Positions 20,109 to 30,272 of a stretch of DNA of 64,000 bases are shown one piece after another. Below the pieces are notes generated by a model that worked only from the letters and a program-made list of their open reading frames with translations, was not told where the DNA came from and ran no database searches. Positions within the stretch are counted from its first letter, which is position 1. Each line of letters starts with the position of its first letter. This DNA comes from Hydnum rufescens UP504 (taxonomy: Eukaryota > Basidiomycota > Agaricomycetes > Cantharellales > Hydnaceae). Position numbers and translations under genes: made by a program. The stretch covers positions 1-64,000 of the forward strand of contig MU129111.1 in NCBI GenBank assembly GCA_014904985.1, given 5' to 3'.

Positions 20109-20119
20109 GGCCCATAACC
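20109..20119 (-). other. Copia primer-binding site (half-tRNA type)
   Basis: GGTTATGGGCC on the minus strand directly follows the LTR end CAACA. It is complementary to GGCCCAUAACC, the anticodon stem-loop of eukaryotic initiator tRNA-Met. Copia elements are known to prime from an internal tRNA-iMet cut rather than from the tRNA 3' end. Confidence 0.75.
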
Positions 20120-20218
20120 TGTTGCAGTGGGGAGGAAAAGCCTAGATTGGGAGGCGGCAACTCCCAGTCTATATACATGATTGTATTACATAATCAGGTG
20201 TCATTTGTCCTCACAACA
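20120..20218 (-). repeat. 5' LTR of the copia element
   Basis: 99 bp, begins TGTTGTGAGGAC on the minus strand and ends CTGCAACA. It contains TATATAGACTGG, a likely TATA element. Confidence 0.88.
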
Positions 20219-20446
20219 AATTTAAGTCATAGTAGAAAGAACCTCAAATGGTTGTTACCCATCATACTCATAACCTCATATATAAGCACATCACATGACC
20301 TTGTGGCCCTGCCACATAAGCACTGCACATCCTCCTCCACTGTCATTAATAATCCCCTTACCAATCCTCCCTTGATCTTAGTATATAAGTAGCTACTGCT
20401 CATACTCTAGCTCCTTAGAAGATTGAGAATATATGTATCTGTGATT

Positions 20447-20761
20447 AGGGGGTTTCACACACCACTCCCAAATAGTGTAGCCAAATGAGATTTGAGAGTT
20501 TCTCAAAAATGGATTTGTGAGTGATTTGAAAACTGATTTGGAGCTACCTGAGCTCCAAATCCCTTTTCAAAAGTGCCCAAATCTTAGCTTTACAATTCAA
20601 AAATGGATTTGAGAGGAATTTGAAGAGTGATTTGGAGCTCAAGTAGCTCCAAATCAGTTTTCAAATCATCTGCAAATTGGTTCTTGGGAAACTCTCAAAT
20701 CTCATTTGGCTACACTATTTGAGAGCTATTTGGAAACAATTTTCAGTGCATGAAACCCCCT
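20447..20761. mobile_element. MITE copy 2 (AGGGGGTTTCAC ends)
   Basis: 315 bp, same family and same palindromic design as the copy at 15504-15836, flanked by ATT at 20444-20446 and 20762-20764. It differs by small indels and many TG/CA changes. Confidence 0.88.
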
Positions 20762-20764
20762 ATT

Positions 20765-21567
20765 GTCTCTTCTCACCAATTCTCCTTTTGTCTCAAGTCT
20801 CCCTGAGAATTCAGTTTCACTGCTTCATTCCTCCATGCTCTCATCTTCCATGACATTACATAATCCTCACTTCGCAAGCCTCCTCATCAATCATATTAAG
20901 GGACTCCTGTTTGTCCTCAGCCTGATTACATAATCACCTCCCCAAGCCACAAACAACCCTTAACAATGGTGCTAGTTCTTAGAGAGTCATGTTTGATGTT
21001 GTATGTGCCAAAGTCCAAAGTTAATTTGTTATCTTCTTCATCCTCTGAAGAATCCCACTCTAAATCATCTGACATGAAAAGTGGAGAGGAGCAAGGACAT
21101 GAGTTCAGAGCAAAAAAGGAAGGCAACAGGAAAGGAATAAGGTGCAAGGCACCCAGACAAATACGGAAAAAAGTGCCGAAGGAAAAAAAAAAAGGCATAT
21201 CAAATTCCCAGGCTCAAATTCCTGGTTCATGTTCAAGGACTAAAAGTCAAGAACTCTTTTACAGGTTGTTGCCGACCCCCATAGGCACTTGCCGATTAAG
21301 AATTGATTTTCATTTCATCCCGGCCGTCTCGGCACCAGTGGTACGTCCCAAAATCAAAAAATTTCCCGGCAAGCGCGCAGGATGTCAACCGGGACCTGAT
21401 CTTCCCGCGGTCTTTGTTTTGTGGCTTGTGGTGTTGACAGACCCCACCACTAATCAATATGAGTTTGCCCTATAACCAAGGGACCCATCATACTTGATTT
21501 GAAAGCATTCGTTGAAGCTTATGGGGTCGCTTCCCACTATTTCCTTGTCACGTTTTCCATCCGAACG
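20765..21567. other. Transition zone; only a doubtful ORF
   Basis: The base composition changes near 21,250 from CpG-poor to CpG-containing. A minus-strand frame ending at 20926 has an acidic MSDDLEWDSSEDEEDNK start and a plus-strand frame at 20966 is Lys/Ser rich. Neither has recognisable homology. The last 300 bases are probably the promoter region of the Zn2Cys6 gene. Confidence 0.4.
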
Positions 21568-24500
21568 ATGTCCCCCGACCTCCACCCCCACACGACCCTC
21601 ATTCCTGATGGCATGCCCATTGCTTCTCAAGAAATAATTCCCGGCTCCGGATCTATCCCCGAACCCATTCCGGAGCGCTTGATCGGTTCGGCATCCTTTA
21701 CCTCGACCACTGACCCGCCTTCTAGGAAGGCATGTCATGCTTGGTGACTATCATACAATTTAGGTTTTCTGCGTTTCCTGAATAACCGTATCAATCTTCT
21801 TGTGATAGCCGCAGCAGGAAAGTAAAATGCGATGGACAAGAGGTCTGCGCTGGCTGTCTTGCTCGCAATAAGGAGTGTGTGTATGACACTAGGCCAAAAC
21901 GGCGAGGTCCAGACAAAGTCCCGGGAGCGAGACGACGGCGCTCTGCAGCTCCAAAAGGCCTCGGCGATTTACTGCCTCCACACCGTATTGATCCCGAAGC
22001 CCAGACCCCGCCATATAATTCAGCTGCCTCGACATCCCGACCCGACGAAGCTACGGTAACCTAATCTCACTCTACTCGAACGAAGGCAGCCAGTCCGACT
22101 GATCAGTATCGTGGTCACAATGCGCAGAATGCACACCCCACTGTTTCCAGAATATCTCGAAACTCTGATGTTCCCGTCATCCATCCTGGATTGGACGGTA
22201 GTTTACCTTCCTTGAAGACTGGAGCCACTAGATCCGTGAGCCTGAGCCCCTCTGTGCTTTCCCATGTTCAATTATAGATAAATTACTTCAGAATGAAGTC
22301 CCTCCGCAGGCTACATACGTTCACAGCTCGCATGCCTGGGTCCCTGGCGAAGAGCCTGTCACCGTTCCCAATGACCTTTTCACATGGTCAGTATACCCAC
22401 GGATAAAATTTGCTATTGATGAAACTGATACATACATAGGCCCAATGGTCCCATTGTTTGGGATACCAGTCTCAGCATTGCTCATGGTCCATCGGTACAA
22501 TTTTCTCGCAAGACTTGGTGGGATACTTTGCTCGGTATATATTCTTCCGACCGCCATACCGCGTAAGTTAGTCCTCGCTGTCCCCAGGTGCATTTGTCGT
22601 TAACCCACATACCAGTATACGTACGATTGTCTCAGACTTGACGCTCGTATTCCGAAACTCTGGCCATGCACTTCCTTTCTTTCGTGTCCCCTATTTTTTC
22701 AAGTAGGTCGACAGTAGCATTTGTCTTATGGTATATTCACGCCTTTCGCTTCATGCAGCAATCTCCTATACCCTCCAGACCGCGAGCAAATGCAGCCTAG
22801 TCTGGTGTTGTCGGTGTTAGCACTGTCTAGCCTCATGCAATCCATCAGTGATCGTGGTGCAACGCCCCGGGATCGTGCCGAGGTAAACATGGTCCAGTAC
22901 CTTCTGGTATTCTTGTCTCATTATTTATCCAGCTCCTTGAACGCGCGGCGCATGGTGCGCTCCAGGCCTCCATCAACGCTGGATGGGTCGATCTGAATTT
23001 AGCCCAGGCTGCCATGGTATGTTCAAACTGACATGGACGCTAGTCGTCTTGATCATAGCCTTCTTAGGTGCTTGCACTATATAATGCTACAGAGCAACCG
23101 TTTGAAACCGGTGGACTAAGCCGCCCCGCCTTCCATATGCTGGATTACATTCTCACCTCCATGTCACTTACGTCCTTGGATGGTCTCAATCCTACGATTT
23201 CTGCGGCTGTAGTGGAGCCTGCTGTGAGTCCTGTATCGCCACAACGCAATCATTTAGAAGGACAGCGGATTTCCATTCCGGTTGATCCACGACTTCCTGT
23301 AATATCCGCATCATACCCGCCATTGTCTCCACATCCACCCTCAGATTCACCGGGCGATCCATGCGACTGCTCTCGCTTGTCTCTCGCATCCGACATCCCT
23401 GTGGGGAGCACCACACTCGGTCGCAACTGGCTGGAAACCCCTCGTCATCATCCATATTGGACGGAAGCCAGGATCACCCGAGAGCAGATTCGGATCTTAG
23501 TTTGGAGCGCGTGCGTATCTCTTTTCTTTCGCATCTCGTTCCCCTAAACATACCGTTTTTCTCGCAGTTCTGCCCTCGTGTCTATTCACGCGATACATCT
23601 GGTTGCTTTTGCGAAACCTCGCATGAACCTGAAACTTATGGACCCGTCGAATGTGAGTCAGAAGACGCTACTGTTGGGGAAACTCGCTTTCATGGCTCAT
23701 TAAAACTCCTCAGTTCGCGCTGTTATTTCCCGGGGAAGCCCTCCATGTGTCTAAAGGGTTTGCATCAGCAGGAAAAGAATCGAAATGGGCCCTTTACATC
23801 CGCTCCATCCTGCTTTTGCAAGCCTGTCTTCAAATGGAGCAAAGCAATCTACTGGGAGACAATCAGGACTATGCATCCTTTGTTATGCGAGTGCGTCTCG
23901 AAACAGACCGTATCGAGGACGCGCTCAATCGGCACGTTTGCAAGACCGACGTACACCGAGCATGGGCATGTCGTCAAATTCTCCAAATGTTCAGTCGCTG
24001 AAACAAGGCTTTTGTTTTTATGAACGCTGCTAACTGCCGCGGATTCCAGGGTACTGATGTGTATTACAGGCCACGCATCTTCGCGGTACGTGCCTTCCGT
24101 CCATCTGAGATCTATGCCCCCACGGAGGGAGGCAACGGAGTGGGGTACGTGAGAAGCCTCTCTGCTTCACAGGCTCTGATATATCTTGATTCTTCATGTG
24201 AAGCTCACCACGCACAGCTTTCCGTGAGACATGCCAATGTCCCTGGAAGAATCGTCTCCATGATTGCACAGGTTCCTTGGAACCCATATCTGACATGGTG
24301 CGTGGATCTGTTCGGGGTTGAAGTTTGAAGTTTGGCCTTGGTGATCGCTAACAAGGGTCACAGGTACTTCATAGAAGTGTTTGTTCGGTACGTAGGGGAC
24401 CGTAATTGCGAAGTGATTTTTCTGAGTTTTCCCTGCCAGGTGCCTCCACATTTGGGAAGCCGATAATACATCAATCGCCCCATTACAAGTCGCGATGGAC

Positions 24501-24698
24501 ATCCGACCCGCCCTGGACCATTTGGCTTCCACTTTCGTCAACAACCCTTGTACGCTATCTTATATCCTTTCAATTTCGAGGACTAACATATTTGTCATAG
24601 TCGACCTCGCTGCCCAGTGCCAACAGCTCCTGTATAGACTGCAAGCGGCATGTGATGTTTGTAACATCCCGGGTCCGTTTTCTCCAATGGGCGTCTGA
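21568..24698 (+). CDS. Zn2Cys6 / fungal-specific transcription factor 1
   Basis: A nuclear DNA-binding regulator. The start MSPDLHPHTTLIPDG at 21568 opens a disordered leader. The zinc cluster is split by a 65-nt intron (21744-21808) within the fourth-residue Cys codon. Joined, it reads CHACRSRKVKC, DGQEVCAGC, LARNKEC, the canonical C-x2-C-x6-C-x5-C-x2-C-x6-C, followed by the basic linker VYDTRPKRRGPDK. The regulatory domain (fungal_trans type) is spread over about ten short exons: KTWWDTLLGIYSSDRHTA near 22515, LVLSVLALSSLMQSISDRG near 22805, HHPYWTEARITREQIRILVW near 23445, FALLFPGEALHVSKGFASAG near 23722, WALYIRSILLLQACLQ and DALNRHVCKTDVHRAW. The last exon ends LQAACDVCNIPGPFSPMGV with a stop at 24696-24698. 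Target genes cannot be read from the sequence. It is the first intact host gene right of the transposon island. Confidence 0.85.
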
Positions 24699-25507
24699 TC
24701 CCACCTCTCCGCTACGTGATACTGAGTTCCCCATCAAACTTGGGCGAGGACTAGCATGCATCTTTGGATAGGCTCCGGACTATGCCCCCATTTGAATACC
24801 ATATATGCGTTCTTTTTCACTTCTGTAGAAACATGAGAAGCGACCTTGAGAATACAGCACACTACAGTGGGAAGCGAGTGGAGGGTTCTCGCCGCTGTTG
24901 GCAGCTTGAGACATCTAGGGGCTGCGAATGACGTGGGAGAATGCTGGGATGTGAAAAACGGAAACCTGGCTTCGTCGAGAGGGAAAGTCGTGGCTACGGC
25001 TTCGCGAATTCCGAGCATGACGCAGCAATACGCTCACTCCTGATGCAAAATATATTGTAGCCGCAACTCGGACAACTGAATTACCTGCCGGTACTCGGGC
25101 CGAGACGGAGTCGAAATTTCTGCAAACCGCAGTAGATAAGGGTCTTTCCGGCTTACTGTAAAGAGAGTACACTCAAAATTAAGTCTCAAATTGTGATTCG
25201 TTCGGACTCCCATGACCCACGCGGGACACCTGGAATGATTGGCAAGCAAGGCTGGAGCATCCTAGGTCAGTTGTCAAAAAGAAAATGGCTATCTGGTCTC
25301 AATAGGGCCTTGTGCTCCCCGATAGCCGCACAATCCAAAATTGCAGGGACGATCATGGGAAACGGAGGCAGTGCAACAATCATTATTGGTCAAACTTTTT
25401 TGTCTGGCCGGCAATTTCCGGAGCTAAGACTATGGGCCTATCAAAGTGCACCCGTTCACTAGCCTACAAGACGAGCAGTCGGCGCTAAAGTGGTGGGATT
25501 AGCCTGC
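24699..25507. other. No gene seen
   Basis: Open frames on the minus strand (24734-25018 and 24915-25172) show no homology and probably lie in flanking transcribed or promoter sequence of the two neighbouring plus-strand genes. Confidence 0.45.
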
Positions 25508-26719
25508 ATGGCACTCTGGGATCGTCTAATTACGCCCTTTCTCCTTTTTTCTGCTTTCCTCAGTACGTTTGACTCCTCCGGGTGCTCCTATCACGCGTTT
25601 CTGACGTCGAAATTCGCGTTTTTCATCAGTCTTGTTCTTCGTCGGCCTCGTAAGACCACGTCCTTCGTCTGTGATCCCAGACTCTTCCCTTATATTTACG
25701 ATTTGCAGTCCCTTCCTATCATCAAGGGTATCTACTTGTTTGAGGTGAAGAACATCAGACAGAACCAGACTCCAACCAGCGTTGCTACCTCCGTTCGTTT
25801 TGGATTATGGGGTTATTGTGTGGGAGCTTATCAATTTAAGTACGTTGGTCGGTGTGATTTCGTATTCTGGACCGAAATCGAACCAGAAACTCCAGCGGTG
25901 GACAGGCCAAATATAATCCCACAATTGAGTGCAGCAAATTAAACGTCGGCTACACGATCAGCAATTCGGACCTCGAGTTCATGTCATTATTTTTTGGCAT
26001 TATTTTGGTATACCCAGGTTCTTACCATGCCCTGGATTTCAGAAACAATATCTCGCTCGTCACGCTGGCCTTGCAATATTTGAACATCCTCCTCAGTATG
26101 TCATTGTAGCATATTCTTTCCTCAGGGACTAATAAACTCACGCACCATTATCTGGGCAGTCTTACATCCCATTGCCGTAATCCTTGCATTCCTGGCATCT
26201 GTTAGCTCTCTTGCACACGCTTTCCGACCAAGAATCCCTCATTTCATTCCTATCTGCACACTTCTTCTAGCCATTCTTCCCTGTGTTATCGTCACCACCA
26301 GTTTCGCTCTTGACATCATTATAATTGTTATCGTTCGCGCCGAAGTCGAGGCCGCGTCGAACCGGGGTCTGACAGTTTATTGGGGCAGTGCGGCCTGGAT
26401 GACCGTCGTTGCTCTCGTCGCTATGTGGCTCAGCATTGTGGGTCTGAGTGCCATCGCCTGCGGGTGTTTTGGGATGAATAGGTTGAACAAGAATGGGTGA
26501 GTGCCCTGGCATTCCTTTCGCCGTCTTGGCCCTTGCCGTACCATCGATACTCATGCTCTGACTATCCCTTCATTGTGTAGGATTAGTTACCGCGAGCTTA
26601 TTGAAGCCCCGCCCGGAGAGAAAAGCGCGGATGATCTGGAGTTTGCACCTATCCCGTCTTCCTTGGACGCTCCATCCACGAGACTTCGAGGCCGAAGTCC
26701 AACTCCGGGAAGATTCTAA
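25508..26719 (+). CDS. SUR7/PalI-family plasma-membrane protein
   Basis: A four-helix membrane protein of the SUR7/Rim9(PalI) family, whose members act in eisosomes or in ambient-pH sensing at the plasma membrane. The first helix is in RLITPFLLFSAFL. The family extracellular signature follows after an intron ending near 25709: SLPIIKGIYLFEV, then SVRFGLWGYCVGAYQF. The loop continues GGQAKYNPTIECSKLNVGYT (about 25895-25955). Helix 2 is IIWAVLHPIAVILAFLASV, helix 3 is PICTLLLAILPCVIVTTSF, and helix 4 is GSAAWMTVVALVAMWLSIVG. An intron (GTGAGT...TGTAG, about 26498-26580) precedes the cytosolic tail SYRELIEAPPGEKSADDLE, ending TPGRF at 26719. The extracellular segment has several introns and the start at 25508 does not join the next exon in phase by my placement, so the first exon is uncertain. 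SUR7-like versus PalI-like cannot be decided. Confidence 0.75.
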
Positions 26720-27808
26720 TATCTGCCCGAACTGATCTCGACTATTACTATCTCGAACTGATTTTATCTACTATCTAAGGTTCGCTGCTCTAAATAAATA
26801 GGGGGCTTCACCGTAGAAGAGCCTGTAATGCTGTTGTTGGCAAATTTTAGTTAGCTTCGTCAGCGCTAAGTTCCTAGGTTTTGCCGTCGTGAAATACCGA
26901 TATAAGCAATGAAGAATGTGCGATTGATTGATGATTTGCACGCTTGGTTTATAAATCTTGGTACCATGGTACCAAGACCGTCAAGGATACGCGAGGACTG
27001 CCGATAGTGAGCAGGGCACGATGGGTCCCTCCGATCACGTTACATTCCATCTCATCTTTTACACGAGGTACAAGGACAGACCTGCCAATTTTCAATCTCG
27101 GGTTGCTGGAATCTCTCGCGGGGCGAGGGTCCAATAAAATAACCACTCGTCACCACAGCTCAGTCGCCTAGATAAATAGCCCGTAGGCGAAGGAATAGGC
27201 TCTCAACGAAAGAGGAGATAACAGACTGCTCATCTATACGCCAGCCACAGCGTTTATTCTTAGCTGATGTAGTGATAGAGTGATAGATAAGAAGGGGTAT
27301 AGTTCACAAACGCAGCGAAAGTGAATCCACAGTACCCATAGCCAATGCACGTACACAATCGCAACCAGCAGACAAATCGTGCATGACGACGGCCGGGAGA
27401 GTCCAAATACCATGCATGGGCCCAACAAAATTCAACAGGTCAATGAGGCATAAAGAGAAATGTTTAAGTGGCTTGTCAATGACAGATGAGACATAATTCG
27501 ATCGTTGGGCTGCCTTGCCAGCTTATAGATACAAAATTGGAGAATGAGCCGACCAGAGCAAAATTACACAAATACGAACTCACATGCCGTGGTTCTGTGC
27601 ATTCAGGATGCATCGTTCCGAACCGCCCAGGACTTTCACATCTCCCGCAACTGGGATGGTCAAATAGAGGGTGAATGATATGTTGTCAAGAAAAAAATCA
27701 ATAATGGTCTAAGGACACTTTAGTACTATGAAGTGCGTATAATACTTCCTACTTCCCCCACAAGATCTTGCACATAGTGCAGAAGATATTATATTACGAG
27801 TGAATTCC
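26720..27808. other. No gene seen; perfect palindrome
   Basis: AT-rich intergenic DNA between convergent genes. It includes a 22-bp perfect palindrome at 26956-26977 centred on GGTACCATGGTACC. No coding homology. Confidence 0.5.
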
Positions 27809-29259
27809 TCAATCCCCCATGCCATCCTCCTCCTCGCGGACAAGGCACCGGCGCTTCGCAAACTGACGCATTAGAAGGGCTGCGCGCTGGGCATCGGTAA
27901 CTACTGACGCTACCGCTTTTTCTGCATTCGAAGTGCCACGCTGGGACTCGGTTATTAAAGTCCCCGTGGTACTCTTGTGCTCGTCCCAGTCTTCCTCCGA
28001 CTCAACATCACGCTGACGCTTCCCAAGCTGTGGGATATGGTCATCAGACTTCCCAGGCTTGTGCATATCAGTTGCATAGCCTTGTGTCAATTGGGGGCAG
28101 ATCACAGGTCGCGGTGAGCAAGGGTATAGAGTGTGTGGAGGGGAGGGAACCGTCACTGGGCGGGCTTGTTCTGGGGTATAACGCATTGAAGGAGACAGCA
28201 CGGGCTCGGTAACAGGGAGGAACGGATTCGGAGGGAATGACGGGGAAATCTTTGCAGGGGCAAGGGGACGAAGTTTGACCTTCCAGAGGGGCATTTCATA
28301 GAGCGTGGACATCTCCGTGTCCGTGTACGGGTACCCGATCTGCCACAACGAACCTAGGGCCTTTATTGGCGTGCGCTCCAGAGCATCAATCTCAGACCCG
28401 GAATCTTCGACAGAACTCCCAGTAGAGACAGAAGGAACATTGGTAATGGGAGGGGCTGTTCTGATATTCGTCAGGGCCTCGGCGCCCTCGCTAGGACTGG
28501 TACCGTCACCCTGCGGCACTGCCTCAGGAGGAGACAGAGGCTGGTTTTCAAAATCGGGGGTCGCTTCCTGCCGTAGCCAGGGCGCAATGCCCCTCGTCAT
28601 GAAAATCGTTGTTGAGGGTTGCCTTTCCGTGGCCGTTTGTACGCCACGAGGGTATTCCCTCATTTTTTGATGATCACCTAAACCCGGAATTGGAACCACG
28701 GTTTTGGGTTTGGCATTCCTCCGCCTTTGTATTTGCTCCAGGGACTTAGTATCTGTGACCGCCCTTAGGATGAGATCTGGTTTCTTTGAGGGTGGGCTCG
28801 GCTTTTCAGAGTCGTCAAGGGCTGCCGCAAAACATGATGAATACCAGATCGAGTCTTTTCCGAACAGTTATGCTCACCGTCGAGTGCACGCTCCAGCATA
28901 ATCTTTTCGAATGTTGAGAATAATTCCTTACAGCAAGGGTTGATCCTCCAGGACTCATGTGTGAAGAAGTCTATAACCTCAAATGCCGAATCAAAGTTTA
29001 CGAACTTGACAAACACATGCTGATGGGAGGGACGCGATTTTGGGCGGTAGGTGATGACGGCGTCTCTGACAATAGTACATTCACAGAATATGAGTCAAGG
29101 CAACGTGACACAGATTAACCAAAAGCATCATAAGCACAAAGGTCCTTACATGATACCAAAGGGACACAATGTGGCGTAAACCTCGGGCTCCGTTACAGTT
29201 AAGCCTGGTGCGAAAATAATGTCCACTACAGAAGCACGGGTAACTTCCTCGGGCGTCAT
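27809..29259 (-). CDS. RRM-like protein 1 with Ser/Pro-rich tail
   Basis: A protein of about 410 residues in three exons: 29259-29150, about 29065-28880, and about 28822-27809. The start MTPEEVTRASVVDIIFAPG leads into an RNA-recognition-motif-like fold: strand VVDIIFAPGL, helix EPEVYATLCPFG, strand DAVITYRPK, strand HQHVFVKFVNFDSAFEV. Intron 1 splits the codon after FGI (AT/A). Intron 2 (GTGAGC...GGCAG) joins ERALD to ALDDSEKPSPPSKKPD. The long C-terminal part is disordered, Pro/Ser rich, with basic clusters (KKPD, QRRRNAKPK, GKRQRD, AKRRC) that suggest nuclear location. The RRM assignment is by strand pattern; the RNP1/RNP2 aromatics are weak (VFVKFV). It is paralogous to the gene at 31614-33080. 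Function unknown, possibly RNA binding. Confidence 0.6.
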
Positions 29260-29267
29260 ATTAGAAA

Positions 29268-29540
29268 CTATTCAGAGACGACCTCGGTAAGGAGATGCTC
29301 CTTAGGTGAGTCGTACCACAAAGATCGCGACGTACAGAATTTACGCCTGGCCTTAGACACCATTGGGGGGGACTTGATGACCCATCCTTTCTCCCGAAAT
29401 CCGCATGCTGCTGCAAGAGCCGACGTCCTCAGATCGTAATTAATGAGTATTCGGGGCTTACGGCCCTTGGTCCAAACGACGTCAAGAGATTTTCTGGTCC
29501 AAAAAAAGAGATCTCGATCCAGTGCAGTCGGTTAAGATAC
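29268..29540 (-). pseudogene. Orphan coding-like exon upstream of RRM-like 1
   Basis: An open frame of about 90 codons without an obvious Met ends at a TAG (29268-29270), nine bases before the RRM-like start. It contains LFFWTRKSLDVVWTKGRKPR, ILINYDLRTSALAAACGF, REKGWVIKSPP and SLWYDSPKEHLLTEVVSE. The codon use and composition look coding. It may be the last exon of a gene whose front part was replaced by the repeat at about 29789-30235, or a 5' exon of the RRM-like gene with a splice I cannot place. Confidence 0.3.
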
Positions 29541-29788
29541 GAATACGCACGATGGTCCATAGCCTTGCAAGATGATCGATACACGTGTGGCCTCGGAAGA
29601 TGAAACCCCCCCATTCTTGCAGTGCACTCTTATGGAGGATGTCGACGCGTCCTGAGGGTGCGGGGGAGCCACAATAGAATCTCCAGGTAATGACATTTTT
29701 GACGTGATACACGCCAGGGGGGGAGGACGAGGTTCGCAATAATATCCTCACCGAACTTAGTCTAGGTCCAGCCTCTGGACTCCGAAGC

Positions 29789-30235
29789 AAGAACGCGCCT
29801 CGGACTGTCGATGGTCGGATTCTCACGGTGCAATGAGCCCGACTCAACGCCAGACAGAGTAATATGGAAACTCCCGTATCGGGACATCCCAGACCCCATT
29901 CTGCTAAGTGGGGGTTGCTAGGAATTACTGTAGGGATACCCCGCATCCCTTTCCGCTCCATAAGACCAAGTACACTGTGTGCAAATTTTATTTCCTTACT
30001 TGGTAGACAAAAGCCAGGTATTGCGGGGACACCCCGCAGATCCCGACTGCTGCGTGAAACTTGTGAGGGCACCTCAGACCCAGACTGCTGTGCAGGGCCC
30101 GGACATTAATTAACCATTTGTTTTTCCTTATTTGGCAGACAGCGGGGACGTATCAAAGGACAGCGCCAAGAGGACGCGATAATTCGGCCACGTCAAAATG
30201 GACGGGAAGTACCGAAATTGACGTGGGAATCCAAC
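29789..30235. repeat. CpG-retaining copy of the 17-kb repeat
   Basis: Collinear with 16,485-16,529 plus 17,168-17,600 of the island copy (once the hAT-like insert there is removed). Shared words include CAGACCCCATTCTGCTAAGT, TTTCCTTA(C/T)TTGGTAGACA and GGACATTAATTAAC. At dozens of positions CG here is TG or CA there. No TIR or LTR limit could be set for this copy. It ends about 35 bases before the NAT9 initiation codon and so occupies that gene's promoter region. Confidence 0.8.
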
Positions 30236-30272
30236 CCGGCCCGCCACGGAGACTGCCGGAACGCGAATCACG

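Larger units (their letters stand above)
19028..20218 (-). mobile_element. Short copia-type LTR retroelement
   Basis: The LTRs 20120-20218 (5') and 19028-19127 (3') begin TGTTG(T)GAGG and end CAACA on the minus strand. They are flanked by AATTT at 19023-19027 and 20219-20223. Total length is 1,191 bp, with only a gag-like region inside and no protease, integrase or reverse transcriptase. A primer-binding site matching the initiator tRNA anticodon region follows the 5' LTR and a GAGGGGGTG polypurine tract precedes the 3' LTR. It is a deletion derivative that inserted into the MULE zinc-finger region. Confidence 0.9.
15246..20300 (-). pseudogene. Mutator-like (MULE) transposase remnant, multiply interrupted
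   Basis: On the minus strand the N-terminal FAR1/zinc-finger-like part begins right of the copia insertion (SFYYDLNSASFNIQW across the join). It continues ASYTEFEAWQEQETKSKSFD, a Cys-rich stretch, and, after a frameshift, YPNTPTVLGEYCATHNHLLG (18.5-19.0 kb). A linker region (17845-17737, QLCDGMELNAIV) joins SLLYKVCNSLHSK (16279 onward) across the PIF-like insertion. The core domain has KWVEWHHQEDSLLGF, AIQTCQQHELLNE and then FCVDGMHN joined to ITHYENCNFYTIVCCDKW and GHGM across the MITE. VDGMHN matches the first catalytic Asp block (family LDATHN). The part after about 15246 with the remaining catalytic residues is not recognisable. Multiple TGA and TAG codons are present. Assignment to MULE rests on the FAR1-like zinc region plus the DxTHxxTHY block. 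Confidence 0.65.
1..21245. other. CpG-depleted transposon island
   Basis: This whole stretch has few CG dinucleotides and many TG and CA, and is filled with broken transposase genes, LTR pairs and MITEs. Paired repeats inside it differ mainly at sites that read TG in one copy and CA or CG in the other, which is what deamination of methylated CpG leaves behind. From about 21,250 onward CG becomes frequent and intact host genes begin. The right limit was judged by eye from the change in base composition. The island reads as heterochromatin-like, silenced DNA; the methylation itself is inferred and not visible. Confidence 0.8.

Noticed and set aside
29824..30249. CACGG on both sides of the 29.8-kb repeat as a target duplication
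   Set aside because: Homology with the island copy continues left of 29,824 once the hAT-like insert there is removed, so CACGG cannot mark the element border.
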